Origin: Balaenoptera acutorostrata
Taxonomy: Eukaryota > Chordata > Mammalia > Artiodactyla > Balaenopteridae
NCBI RefSeq assembly: GCF_949987535.1
Contig: NC_080075.1
Span: 2,914,001-2,978,000 of the forward strand
Reading direction: 5' to 3'
Length of the DNA stretch: 64,000 nt
The notes under the pieces were generated by a model that worked only from the letters and a program-made list of their open reading frames with translations, was not told where the DNA came from and ran no database searches. The stretch's first letter is position 1. The number at the start of each line of letters is the position of its first letter. Positions 1-12,110 of the stretch are shown here, one piece after another. The position numbers and the translations under genes were made by a program.

Positions 1-127
1 GCTCAGTAGTTGTGGCTCACGGGCCCAGTTGCTCCGCGGCATGTGGGATCTTCCCAGACCAGGGCTCGAACCCGTGTCCCCTGCGTTGGCAGGCAGACTC
101 TCAACCACTGCGCCACCAGGGAAGCCC
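1..127 (-). mobile_element. tRNA-derived CHR-type SINE, cut by window start
   Basis: The sequence ends (on the + strand) with the complement of the SINE head GCTTCCCTGGTGGCGCAGTG and contains the B-box-like GGTTCGAGCC complement. Only the 5' part of the element is present because the window begins inside it. Confidence 0.9.
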
Positions 128-2330
128 GATGCTTAAGTTTTATTATGAAAATTTTCCCTTCACTCAAAGATCATGAGGGTTTCATTAACATTTTTATTTG
201 GTGCCTGTAGTCGACAAGAACAAAGCTGAGGGAAACCAACAAACACTGCCCTGCCTGGCATCATCACCTCACTGGGTTATGAGCTCCTCTGGGACAGGGT
301 GCATATGTGTCCTTGGAATCTCTGCCCGGTCCCTAGCATGCGCAGCGCTTGTACTTAGGTACTCAGTAAGTGTCTACTGAATGAATAAATTGTGAACAAG
401 ATATAAACTGAGAACCTGGGGTGTTGATTCCTCTTGTTGGCAGTGTAATATTTAAGAGACTTATGTTATAAATATTTTATCAGATGTATTGTCAACTGTA
501 TCTGAGCATCCATAAAATGCTTCAAAGTGAATATAACAAAAAACAGTTCACGTTTTGGACCGATGTTTTTAGCTATTTAGACCCACAGTTCTGCTATGTG
601 TAAGTGAGGATATTAAGTTTTGGGAGTAGATAGCAACTATTAAAGTATTCGGTTGTACCTATTCAACGCTTAATCTATTAGACCATTTTTTTCAAACTCT
701 GTAAAATACTCTAACATGTGTAGTATGGGCCCAAGGGATATTTAATAAATATAATAAATGAAGTTAATAATTCCTTTGAAAATATTACTTTGATCATTCA
801 TAAATATGACCAATCAAAACAACATGAGAAATATTGAATTAGCCTGATGCAGATCTTTGCACATTTATGGAATAGTTACTTACATACAGCTGCCGGACAT
901 ATGTGAAATAGACTCCTCAGAAAGTTCAGGAAGAACAAATGTTTCTAGATGGAATAATGAGCACATGTGGAGTTTGCCATTTTAAGAATCTTATGGCAAA
1001 TCCTTTCAAAAAGGAAATAATTATTTCTGAATTACCTCCTTTTACTCCCCTTTTTTGTTAACACGTTTGCACTCCTAGATTGTTTAAAGCAGAACACAAA
1101 TATTCCATAAACCATTCAACCAACAAAACTTAATTTTATGTATAAAAAATTTTATGATGTTATTGAGTTCTGGGTTCTTCTCCTTGCTCTTTTCTTCCAT
1201 GGAATTTGGGAGAAGCCTTTCACTTCTCTTTGCATCTGTGAATTCGCGTGTACAATGCAGAAATCAATAGTGCCTACTTCATAAGGATATGGAGAGGCTT
1301 AGATGAGATCACTGCCCTAAGCCCCTTAGCCCAATGTCCAGCTGGCAGTCAGTAGGTGTCGCCTCTGCACCTAATCTCACGCCAGGCCATGGTAGAGCAC
1401 TGAAATGAAAAAGCGCAGAGTGGACTCTAGGCCCCGCTGGGCCAGTGATGAGCTGATGACCAGTCACATATCCTCCACAGGCCTGGGCCAAACGAGGAGA
1501 TGGCTGAACGTACTCCGGTGTTCTCCAGCTCCCTGGCTGCGCTAGACCCGGGAGTCCATTCATTGCCACTTGTCCTTGAAGCACACATAGTTGTACACTC
1601 TGGGAAACCCCTTCCCCGCCTGGAGGCTGGGCCAGTGATGCTGGATCCGCTGGGTCAGGGCTGAAGCACTGCCTGGGGCTGGGGCACGTGTGTGGCCACG
1701 AACTCCGAAGGGAAGGGCGTAAAAGGCCATAGAAGAGTAATTCCTGATGGTTCTTTATTTCCTTCACGTAACGTTTTTTTGGGGAGGGGTCATTTGTTTT
1801 TCTCCATTTGAAGCAGAAGACCACAGAGTAGAATCTGGTATGACTCCTGGTTCTGGAGGATGTTTTTATTCTGTAATCCCCAGGGGCTGGAGGAAAGCTG
1901 AGGTCACAGGGGACCTCTAAAGTCAGGGGAAATCATTGAGAAAATTGGGCTTTTTATAATTTATGCTGATAATTGAGCACTGACAGCTCTGGAGGGAGTT
2001 TTCTAATTTTTTCATCGTGAAACTGGATTTTGACTATATATTGAAGAGAGGCGCATGGATTCTTCGTAACCTAGGAGTCTTCACTGTGGCTTGACCCAAA
2101 GGAATAGCTATTGATGAGCTTTCCTTAAGGACTGGGTAAAATAGTCCCAGGACTCCCTGCTTCAATAAGGACACCTTGGAATACACTGCCCCTGGGGCTC
2201 GGGGCTGGCGGTGGGCCGGAAGCGGGCGGCTCATGCCCAGCAGTACATTTCGGTTCCAGGGGGGCCACAAGCAGCCGTCCACTCCTCCAGCCCGACTTCG
2301 TCAGGTGGCAGCGCCATCCAGCCTTTCCCA
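128..2330. other. 5' flank of TGFBRAP1, no gene seen
   Basis: AT-rich to about 1.3 kb, then mixed. A short MIR/L2-like fragment (about 300-390, ending in the typical GGTACTCAGTAAGTG and GAATGAATAAA pattern) is the only repeat I can place. Reading frames here look random. Confidence 0.5.
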
Positions 2331-2701
2331 GGAGTGATGGATGGGTGGATGGATTCATTCATTCCTTCAGCAGGTGCACTGCCCAGCGCCGTCGCGGTGC
2401 TAGAAGCAGGGCGGTGAGCGAGTCCGGCAGGCCGCGGGGGAGGAGAAAGCGCGGCCCCGGCAGCGGCAGCCTCGCCGCGTTACCGACCCCGCCCTGCGCC
2501 CGGCAGGCTCCGCTCGAGCGCCCGCGGGGATCGGCGCGTCTCCCCCCGGACCCCCGAGGCAGGCGCGCCGGGAACCCTGCAGACACCCGGCACCGGAGGC
2601 CGGAGGGGCGCCCCCCTCCCCGTAGCCCGGCCCGGGGCGGGGTCTGCAGGCGACGCGGGCCGCAGGCCGGACGGGGCCTGGCGCTCCCGCCCTCGGCCGT
2701 C

Positions 2702-2709
2702 CACGTGAC
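2702..2709 (+). promoter_or_regulatory. E-box / CLEAR-like site CACGTGAC
   Basis: The palindromic core CACGTG is followed by AC, matching one full half of the CLEAR consensus GTCACGTGAC used by TFEB/TFE3 and also bound by USF and MITF. It lies about 90 bp before the end of the putative first exon, in the CpG island. Function is inferred only. Confidence 0.4.
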
Positions 2710-2800
2710 GGGAAGCGGCGGGGCCGGGCTGGAGCCGGGGCCGGGGCCCAGGAGCGCGCGGCCCGGGGCGCGGGGCCCGGAGCGGCCGGAGCGCGGGCCG
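2710..2800 (+). other. TGFBRAP1: Probable non-coding exon 1 of TGFBRAP1
   Basis: A strong donor (CCG|GTGAGC, GT at 2801) lies inside the CpG island, 13 kb before the first coding exon, which itself has a real acceptor and only 13 nt of leader. An upstream non-coding exon is therefore required, and this is the best candidate. The 5' end is a guess; transcription start sites in TATA-less CpG promoters are dispersed. Long reading frames here on both strands are a by-product of about 80% GC and are not taken as coding. Confidence 0.5.
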
Positions 2801-3884
2801 GTGAGCGCGGGGCGGGCAGGGAGCGCGGGGAGGGTGGGGCTGGGGTCGGCAGGGGCTGGGGGTCGGCGGCCTGCGGGCAGGTGCGCGGACAGGTGCGCGC
2901 AGGCAGGTGCGCGGGTGGCGGGCGCGCGGCGCCGGGAGGGGGCGGCTGTGCGGCTGCGCGCTTTCGGGGCAGGGAAGACCCAAGGCTTGGTCCCGGTTTG
3001 GGTGGGCTTTCGCTGTTCTGGAGGGAGGAGCCCGGCGGGACAACACCCCGTGCCCCTCGCCCGTCTCCCCTCCACCCGTGCGTACGATGGTTTTGTCGCT
3101 GTGGTTGACGTTTTCTGGAGCTCGTGGGATTTGAGAGTGCAGATTCCGGGCCACATTCGGGCCTGTTTGGCCTGTACTGGGAGACGGGGCAGGGGTGCGA
3201 TGGGAGGAGGGGAGACCTCGCCCCTCTTCTCCCCTGGGACGGAGGTGCGGGTGGAAGGAAGTTGAGTTCTCCGCTTCTCGCCTCCTGTGTTTTAGGGGGT
3301 GGCTTTCAAGACACAAGCTCCCGCCTGCAATTTCCCGCACCTGCCATTGCTTCCGCCACGGGCTGCTGGGTGACCATCACCCCCCCAGGCCCTGCCTGGC
3401 CGCTGGACATGGGGGTTCACCCAGCGCCTCTTAATGCACACGGACTGTACTGGGTGCTGGGGTCCCAACCTGTCGGATCAGGGTTCCATCCTTGAGAAAG
3501 CGCTTGGGGAGGGCAGGCAGCCGCGGGGACAGTGGTGGCAGGCGAAGACCCTGGGAGAATGTGTGAGGAGGGTCCGCCGCGGTGTGAGCTGGCAGACCCT
3601 GGCCCAGAGCTCTCGGCTGGAGGCGCCCCCCGAGCCCGCTACCCCTCTTCTGGCCGCGCTTCTCTGTTGGTCAGCCGGAAACTCCAGCCCTATGGTCAGG
3701 TAGGAAGGAACATCTGGCCAGCTGCTTCCTTTTCTTTTTCCTTCCATTTCTGACAGGCACGCAGCCTCGGTGGTCACTGGAGCGGCCTCTTTGGTGTGTG
3801 GCCCTAGAGGCCGTCTACCACTAGCCTTCGCAGGCTCCGTTCCTTTGTGCAAAGGGGCAGTGCTGTTCCATGGCGGTGGTGGGC

Positions 3885-4075
3885 GTGGAGCTGCAGGTGC
3901 AAACCCTGACGCTGCCACTTCCTAACTGGGAGCCCAGGGCATTCACTGGACGTCCTGAGCCTCAGTTTCTTCAATCAAAATAGGGGGACTATGAGAAAAG
4001 ATACATGCATTCCAGGAAGAAAATGTGCATTGGGCACAGAGCCTGGCACTTAGTAGGTGCTCGATGAATTATTTT
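3885..4075 (+). repeat. MIR-type SINE
   Basis: The order is the classic MIR core: loss of CTGCCACTTCCTAACTG, a CCTCAGTTTCTTCA segment, then the L2-like end CCTGGCACTTAGTAGGTGCT. It is old and diverged. Confidence 0.65.
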
Positions 4076-5161
4076 TACTAAATAGAAATGAGGATGTGGC
4101 GTGGTGGCTGTCTCAGTTTTGAAGGTGGTGGTCTTGGCTCTGAGTAACTGTTAACCCAGTGAGGGCTCTCCTCTGGGGTGAGGCTCCCCGGGGGCTCTGA
4201 ACTCCAATTTGCTGTGCACATTTTACAAAGACATGGGGGACAGGTGTGGTGCTAGCCCTCGCCTTCAGGTACGTCCCCTGCCTTTTCTCTTCCACTCAGA
4301 CGGTGAACAGCAGTCCTTGGGTCCTACAGGTGGAGGCAAGTTGCCGTCCACTGCGGGCTCCCAGGACGCTCCAGCCTCTGCCTGACCCTCCAGTGAGAGG
4401 GCTTTTTGTCAGGAGCCTGTTCTTCCCTCAGGCAGCTCCAGTTGACAAGCTTTAAAAGCACCGAGCTCACTGTTTAAAAAACGTGAAATTTCCAGGCCTG
4501 ATTTGCAGCTAGCATTTCTGTTCATAAAAAAAAAAAACTGGTTATTATGGTTTATTCCTTCACGGTAATATTAAAATTTCGTGATCCTTTAAGAAAACTC
4601 GAGGAAATTTGGCTTAACGAGTTAAGCATCTTCATCTTGGTCTCAGTTCTCATTAGAAATACATTAATCATTTGTGGCAGCCAGGTGTTTGGATACCGCC
4701 CAACAATTTGGCCTTCATAACTCATCTTCTCTGTGGCAAACCTGACCCGTTTTTCTTTCTTAAACAATACCGTACCACAAAATGAGCGTAGAAGTAACAA
4801 GTTAATTTGGGGCTACCCCGAGTAAGCTGGAGTGCTCAGTGCAGAAGGGCAGCAGTGGTCACTGAGCGTGTTGTGAGATCGTGCAGATGATTTGAGATCA
4901 GGATCTTTCGATAGTCAGGTAGCTGCTATTGGGCAAATTAAAGATTCAGGAAAAATAACCTGTGAAAGAGGACAATTGCCTAGCATCCAGTAGGCCCTCA
5001 ATCATTCTTATGACGGTTTGAAGGTCCAGTACTGAGGAAGATGTTACAGAGGGAATGCCCTGGAGAGCCTTACTCCTCCTCTGCAGCTTGTCTGCCTCGC
5101 CTGCCCTGCCCTTTGCAAATCCCTGCTTCAGTTATAACTGCTGGTGTTGCTGTTACAGGAC

Positions 5162-5272
5162 GCATATGATATGTATACACAGAGACACACAAATGCGTAT
5201 ATGTGGTATGTGTATATATGTATGTGTACGTACACTTGTGTGTGTATATTTACATATATACGTATTTAAATA
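5162..5272. repeat. TA/TG/CA microsatellite-like tract
   Basis: Impure alternating purine-pyrimidine tract of TATG, TGTG and TACA steps. Confidence 0.7.
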
Positions 5273-7240
5273 CTTCTGATTAATATTGCCCAGGAAAAGG
5301 GTCCCAACTATGAATAGTTACATATAGGTATGTACTGGGAAAAGATCAAGATAACAAGTTAGTTGTTCGGCCTTAGCTGTATCTTTTTTCTTCTTCTGTT
5401 TTAAGATACTCTTTCAGGTCATGGAAACAGGTTTATTGTGATGTAACTAGCCTTATAATATCTCTGTCACATGAGTGCAAAAGAGAACATTAAATGGTCA
5501 TCCAGTGGTGTCCTGATTTTCAAAAGGGGGAAGAGTTGTCTTTGGTGCAGGTCAGTAAATGTGTTGTGGATTCCTGGCGGATTTCAGGACCGGGTCACTG
5601 AGCATCCGGCTGTGAGAGCTGAGAGACGCACAGGGGCAGCGTGGGCTGCCGTCCCTCAGAACAGTTGACGCCACAGAAACGTGTGTCCCGTTTAGATGAG
5701 ATTACCGGGCTGGCGGAGAAACGTGTCCGCGTGTCACTCTGTATCTGAGGTTGAGCAAGGCAGTGCTAACTGCACTCCATTTGGGAAGAAGCGTTTATTT
5801 GTGACACAGCTTGTTTAGGGGGCGTGGGGAGGGGGGGAGGCGTTTGGCCACAGAGAAACGTAAGAAGGGAGGGTGAGGCGGGTCCTGGGGGCCCTCTTCT
5901 AGCCTCGGGATGGAAAGCGAGGACCTACTGCTGAGGGTCCCTCGGGAGGAGCCGCAGGAGGACCCCACCTGTGGGCCTCACACCACGGTGCCCCCCGTGT
6001 CTGGGGTTGTCTGAGTTCTCTTCGGGGATCCGAAGTCACACTCGCCCCCTTTGGTCAATGCAGTAGGAAGAACATGGCCTTGGAGTCAGAAACAGAAACG
6101 GGGGTGAAGTCCCAGTTTCTTCACCTGCGGCTGTGTAGCCTCTGTGTCCACAGTGACACCCGCCTCTCGGAGTGAAGCATCCGTCCAAACCCGGGGCCCA
6201 GGGCCACAGTCAGCTGGTGCCCATCCTTCATCCAGACTCAGAGCGGCCTTGACCCCGGGGTGGGCAGTGTGGCGCAGTGGTTAGGGCCCCGCTCTCCGTG
6301 GTCCTTCAGCCTGTGAGAGCTCCATCTCCCCCTGCGGAGTGGTCGGCCACCGCGGTGAGCTGGAAGAGCCCACTTGATCCGGAGCCTGGCACGTGAGGAG
6401 CATCCCAAGGGTTATGGCTTCCCTAGGATACTGTTGTCACTACCCTGTCCTCCACAGGAGCCAGAGAATAGCCCAGAGACAGCGTGTCATCCACCCAGAT
6501 TCAAGGAGGGGACAGGCCCAGAGGCTTTAGGTGACTTGCCGGGAATACACCCTCTGTCCACCTGAGTCCGTCCCAGACGTTCCCGGCTCCCCTGGTCCAG
6601 CGTCTGCTCAGTCTTCTTCCTTCCGCGAGAAACTGGCCCCGAGCTTGCTCCAGCCTCCACGGGAGTGAGACCAGGTGACCTGCGGTGTCGTGAGACCTCC
6701 TTTCCGGCCCGTCCGCTCAGCTCCGTCCTCTGGGCCTCAACTGTCTCTCCTGATCTTATGGGACCAACGTGATAACCTGTTGACGTGGGGTTGAAAACAG
6801 CCGATGAAACTTGGGAGGCTGTGTATCTCCCCCCGGCCCTTTCCTGGAACGTGAGAATGTGTGACAACTTTAATTCCCTTGTAGGTTTGATATTTTCAGA
6901 CCTGATTTCAGTAGAACTGCTATTTTCAGTTTTCCCAAAGATCTCCCCCTTCTAGAGTGTTGGTATCTCAGGTCTTTATAAATGCGTTTACCCAGGTTAA
7001 TCGAGAAACTTCTTACGAAACTTTTTTCTATGAAAGTCTGTTGTTAAAATGGCAAAATAAAAATTTTTTTAAAGTTGCATTTGTAGAAATACTGTAAATG
7101 ACAGGCAGATTCAAGGAATGCAAGCTCTCTTACAGCTAACGCCTGAGCTCCTCTGACCAGTGGCGGGCTCTCGGAGGGTCTCTGCCACGCTCCCTGGGCC
7201 CACTTCCGAGACTCTGACCCCCAGTCAGAGTCTTTCTTTC

Positions 7241-7364
7241 TTTCTTTTTTAATTTCTTGGCCGCACCCTGCAGCATGCAGGATCTTAGTTCCCCAACCAG
7301 GGATCAAACCCGTGCCCCCCTGCGGTGGAAGCGTGGAGTCTTAACCACTGGACCACCAGTGAAA
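7241..7364 (-). mobile_element. Short tRNA-derived SINE
   Basis: Complement of the short SINE form (a tRNA-like head and a TTGGCC link, no long 3' domain). GGACCACCAGTGAAATC marks the degraded head at the right end. Confidence 0.8.
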
Positions 7365-8819
7365 TCTACTTTCTGATGAATGGTTTCCGTCCCTTGAAAC
7401 GGTGCCCAGGGAGTGGTTTTTGCTCCCGATCTCTTTTGACAACTGGTGGGTTTGTAGAGCCCCTCACATGCTTGCAGACATAGACATGGCTTTCCAGCTC
7501 AAGTGCCTGAGGAATTCAAGGATTCAGAACTGAATGTAGCTAATAAAACAAGTGACTGATGTGGAATAATATGAATAGGTTAATGACTGTAGTTTATAAT
7601 TAAGAGGAAAAATTGGCCAAGTTTACATTTTTAAGGGCTTCGCATCTTGTGATCAGTTTGGAGTTTATCTTTTAGGCAGTGGCACACTTTCCGAAGCGCT
7701 TTAAGGGGGGTGATGACGTGGTGTTTGAGATGTGAGGTCCATGGTCCTGCCCATCTTCCCGTGTTGGCTTAGAATCAGGCCTGGCTCTGGTCCAAACGTT
7801 AGAATGACCGTTTGATCTCTATTCACTTATAAAGGACTATCAGAAAATTTAAAAAAAATGTAAACTGGGACAATAGCAAATCTGCCTTTAGGTAAAGTGT
7901 CCTTTTTAAAATGTAGGTAAGAATTAATCTTTAGCTGGTCTATAGGGAAGCACCTCCTGTCATAGGGCTGTGATACCCATTGATGGGTTTTTACCTCTAA
8001 AGTGATACATCTCTGATGTACATATGCTGTGTAGGGCTCTATAGAGTTTGTTTTATTTTAAAGTGTCGATGTAATCCTCAAATGTGTGATTCTTTGCAGA
8101 CACACAGGATGCCATGCCCATCTTAAGGCTGTTCTCATATTATGTGAACGTTCTGTGACAGGAGGTAACAGTGTCCTTTGGTTCAAGAAAAGTAATTATT
8201 GGCGAGGATCCCATCTTAATAAACAGCACTTTGTCATAGCATTCTTTTAGCAGGATATATTTATTTCTGGCTCAGACCGGGAGTCTATATGTATATATAT
8301 ATTTTTTTCTTTGTTTAATCTTGTCACCTTGGGTCTACGAGTGTCTTTCTGAGTCTAGATAATCTTTCTACTTCAAACATTGCTTTTATTCCATGTTTAT
8401 TCTTTCTGCTGTGACTTTTACCCGCAGCGTGGAGCATTTCCATTGCTCCAGGTTCTTGCAAATCCCCAGTGTCATAGGACTTCAGAGGTGTTGTCCGCTT
8501 GATAGGTAGGCAGCGAGGTCTCCTTGTAGCTGCAATTTGCAATTCCAGATGGTTCTGCAGGTTGATCACTCCTCCATGGCTGCTGGCCGTTCACGTCTCC
8601 ACTTCTATGAGAAGCCGGATTGCCTTTTACCTGTTCTTCTGTGAGATTCGTGTTATTTTCTTCCTGTGCGAGTTCCCTGGACCATCCAGGCGTCTTTTCG
8701 TCAGACGTGTGAGGTCAGCGTCTTCTCCCCCATCCTCATGTTTCTTCATCTTAACGTTTCACTTTCTTGATGGTATCTTTTGAAGAACGTAGGTTTTACA
8801 TTTTAACGTGAATAAATTT

Positions 8820-9380
8820 ATCTTTCTCCCTAGGGTTTGTGCTTTTTTATCTTATTTTAGAAGTTCCTCCCTACCTTAAGGTCATTAACATATTTTCCCC
8901 TATTTTCTTCTCAAAGTTTTAAAGTTGTGCCTTCCATACTTAAATATCTTCATCCATCTGGAATAATTCTGGTGTATGGTATAATGTAGGACTCTAGTTT
9001 ATCTTTTTTCTAATGTGTGGATATCCAGTTGCCCAGCACTGTTTATTGAGCATGTGCGTGCTCTGTATACACCCCGTGATATACAGTGCCACCTCTGTCG
9101 TATATGCACGGTCTGTTTCTGAGCCCTCGGGTATGTTCTCTTGGGTTCGTCCTGTACCAGCACCACATTATCCTAATAGCCATCACTTTATATTTCATCT
9201 TATCTGTTGAGTCAAGTCCCCTTACCTTACCTTTTTCAGAAATGTCTTGCTTTTTTTGGTCCTTCTCCGCATATGAGTTTTATAGTCTTCTTGTTGAGTT
9301 ATACACACACACACACAGATACACACATGTATACCTGTTACAATTTTATTGGAATTGCATTTTTTTCTCTGGGTCTTTTA
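8820..9380 (-). mobile_element. L1 fragment (ORF2 3' part), antisense
   Basis: Reads as the reverse complement of mammalian L1 ORF2 and nearby 3' sequence (for example CCAGTTGCCCAGCACTG). It covers the same L1 segment as about 10380-10870, so it is a separate insertion. A CA microsatellite (9301-9332) sits inside. Confidence 0.7.
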
Positions 9381-9384
9381 GGGG

Positions 9385-11242
9385 CAAGTTTGCTTTTTTA
9401 TGGAAGCAGAATTTGCATACAGTAAAATACACCGAACCTAAGTGCACAGTTCAGTGAATTTTGACAAAGCCATACACCTGTGCAACCAATACCTCAAACA
9501 AGATGTAGGATATTTGCGTTACCCCAGAAAGTTCCCTTGTGTCACCCCTTTCTTTCCAAAGTAACCACTGTTCTGACTTCTATCACTATAGATGAGTGTT
9601 GCCTGCTTTTGAACTTCATATACATGCAGACACACATATGTGTATGGTTTCTTTCATTCAGTGTTTTTGAGATTCATCCATGCTGTTGGCTTTAGCGGTG
9701 GTTTATCCTTATTTCCAAGTTGTATTCTGCTTTGTGAATACTCCACGTATGGGTACGAATGGGTAAAACTGAGCTGTTTCCTGTTTTGGGCTATTATGAA
9801 TCAGGCTGCTATGCACATTCTTGTACAAGTCTTATTGTGGGTGTTGGCATGTACTCCGGAGAAATGGAAACATTAAGAGCGGAACTGCGGGGTGACAGGA
9901 TATACGCATGTTTAACTTTGTAAAAGACCACCAGATTTCCAAGGCAACAGTACCATTTTATCCTCCTTCCAACAAAGTATGAGGTTTCTAGTTGTCTTTT
10001 GTCCTCATTAACATTTAGTGTTGTCAGTCTTTTTAATTGTCGCCATTCTAATAGGTGTGAAATGGTATCTCATGGCTTAAAATAGATTTCTCTGATGACT
10101 AATAATGGTGAACATCTTTTCATGTTCTTATTGGTCATTCACATACCTTCACTTTTGAATCTTTTTCCATTTAACAACTAGAGTTGTCTTTTTATTATTG
10201 GTTGGTGGGAGTTCTTATATATTCTGGAAATGAGCCCTTTGCCTGATATGTATATCACAAGTTTTTCTCCCAGTCTGGGGCTTGCCTATTCATTTCCCTA
10301 ATTGTGTCTTTCAATGGATACACATTTTAAATTTTTATAAAATCCAGTTTATCACCTTTTTTTCTTTTCTGGTTAATGCTTTTTGTATCCTAAGAAATCT
10401 TTGTATACCCCGAGGCCCCAAAGATATCCTTCTGCCTTTTCTTCTAGAAGATTTATAGTTTTAGCTTTTGGTTTTAAAATAATTTGATGCATCTCAGATT
10501 AATTTCTGTACATGGTATGAGGTAGGGATAATTGAGGTTAATTCTTAACCCCATTTAAGGTTATCCACATGTTCCAGTGCCATTGATGGAAATGACTTTA
10601 CTTTCCGCACTGAATTTCATTGGTGCCTTTGTCAAGAACCAATTGAATACATATGTGTGGGTCTAATTTTGGACTTTCTCTCCTGTTCCATTGATCTATT
10701 TGCCTATCTAGATATCGTAATTACTCCAGTTTTATAGCAATTGCTGAAATCAGTGTAGGTCCTTCAACTTTGTTCTTTGTTTTCAAGATTGTTTTGACTA
10801 TTCTAGGTACTTGGATTACCATTTAAATTTTAAAACCAGCTTGTCAATTTCTACAGAAATGTATGCTGAGATTAAAAATCAGGTCTTCCTTAATATCTAG
10901 CAATAAGATTTTATGATTTTCTCCTTGAAGTTCTTACACGTCTTTGCTAGACAATTTCTTCATACCTTAATTTTTTTGTACTACTGTAAATGTCCTTTAT
11001 TCAAGATTAAAATTTCTAATTGTTGTTTGTGTGTAGAAATGCAGATTACTTTGGTATACTGATTTTTTTGATTAAAGGATATTTCTAACCTTTTATTAAT
11101 TCTAATAGATTATTTGTGAGTTTCCACGCAAACGGTACTATTACCTGTAAACAATTATAGTTTTATGTCTTTGTCTTCAATTCTTTGTAACTATTCTTTT
11201 TCAACTGGCGAAGACTTCCATTACAATGCTGACTACAGATGG
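9385..11242 (-). mobile_element. Old L1, antisense, 3' portion
   Basis: From the 3' UTR side (AATTTGCATACAGTAAAATAC) inward through ORF2-derived sequence, all reading on the minus strand. Frames are broken. It continues at 11681-12110 beyond an inserted LTR. Confidence 0.75.
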
Positions 11243-11680
11243 TGTATTAGTTTGCTAGGGCTGCTGTAACAAAGTACCCTAAACTGAGTGGCTTAAACAA
11301 CATAAATTTTTGTTGTCCCACAGTCTGGAGTATAGAAGTCTGAGATCAGGGTGGTGGTGGAGGTGGTCCTTCCTAAGGACTCTGAGGGAGAATCTATTCT
11401 AGGCCTCTCCCCGAGGTCCTCACAGCCTTGGGTGTTCCCTGGCTTGTAGATAGCCATCTTCTCCCTGTGTCTCCACGTGTCTGTCCTCTATGTATGTCTG
11501 TCTTGAGTCCAAATTTCCCCTCTTTATAAGGATACCACTCATATTGGATTAGGGTCCACCCTAATGACCTCATCTTAACTTGATCATCTGTAGGGACCCT
11601 ATTTCCATATAAGGTTATATTCACTGGTAATGGGAGTTAGGACTTTTTAACATATTTGGGGAGCTATAATTCAACCCACA
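11243..11680 (-). mobile_element. MLT1-type LTR (ERVL-MaLR) inside the L1
   Basis: On the + strand it begins TGTATTAGTTTGCTAGGGCT and continues through the TGGCTTAAACAACA and TTATAAGGATACCA blocks to TTCAACCCACA. This is the reverse complement of an MLT1 LTR. No coding retroviral sequence accompanies it. L1 sequence resumes on the far side. Confidence 0.7.
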
Positions 11681-12110
11681 AGAGATGATAATGGTCTTGT
11701 TCCTTCTTTTATGTGTTTTCTCTTTTAATCTTTAAATGTGCTCAGTTAAACTGGCAGATTTTATTACCTTAAACCAATATTGCATGCCAACTTATTCATA
11801 TTGTGTTCATATATACACACACACACACACACATATATATGTATTGCTTGATTCAGTGTGCTAACATTTAATACTTTTGCATGTTTATTTATAAGACTGA
11901 TCTATGATTTTCCTTGTTCCTATATCCTTATCTAGTTTGGATATCAAAGTTATACTTTACACTGGCTTTATAAAATGAAGTAGGATACGTTCCTTCTTTT
12001 TTATTCTCAGGAAAATGTATTGTGTGAAATTGGAATTATGCAATTGCCAAAGGTCTGGTAGAACTGTTAGGAGATCCATCTGGACCTGGTGCTTATTTTA
12101 TGAGACAGTG
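11681..12110 (-). mobile_element. L1 continuation, antisense
   Basis: Resumes the antisense L1 ORF2 reading after the LTR (GGTCTTGTTCCTTC; then CCATCTGGACCTGGTGC). It contains a CA/TA microsatellite at 11811-11842. Confidence 0.65.

Larger units (their letters stand above)
2380..3060. promoter_or_regulatory. CpG-island promoter of TGFBRAP1
   Basis: A sharp rise in GC with many CpGs stands out against AT-rich flanks. It holds a GC box (GGGGCGGGG, 2634-2642), an E-box CACGTGAC (2702-2709) and G-rich runs just after the exon 1 donor (about 2829-2868). I see no TATA box at a useful distance. This is the usual look of a housekeeping promoter and sits where TGFBRAP1 must start. Confidence 0.8.

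Noticed and set aside
2345..3340. Long open frames of 265-306 residues on both strands over the CpG island
   Set aside because: They overlap each other on opposite strands, are made of Arg/Pro/Gly/Ala from GC-rich sequence, and match no family I recognise. The sequence fits a promoter and first exon better.
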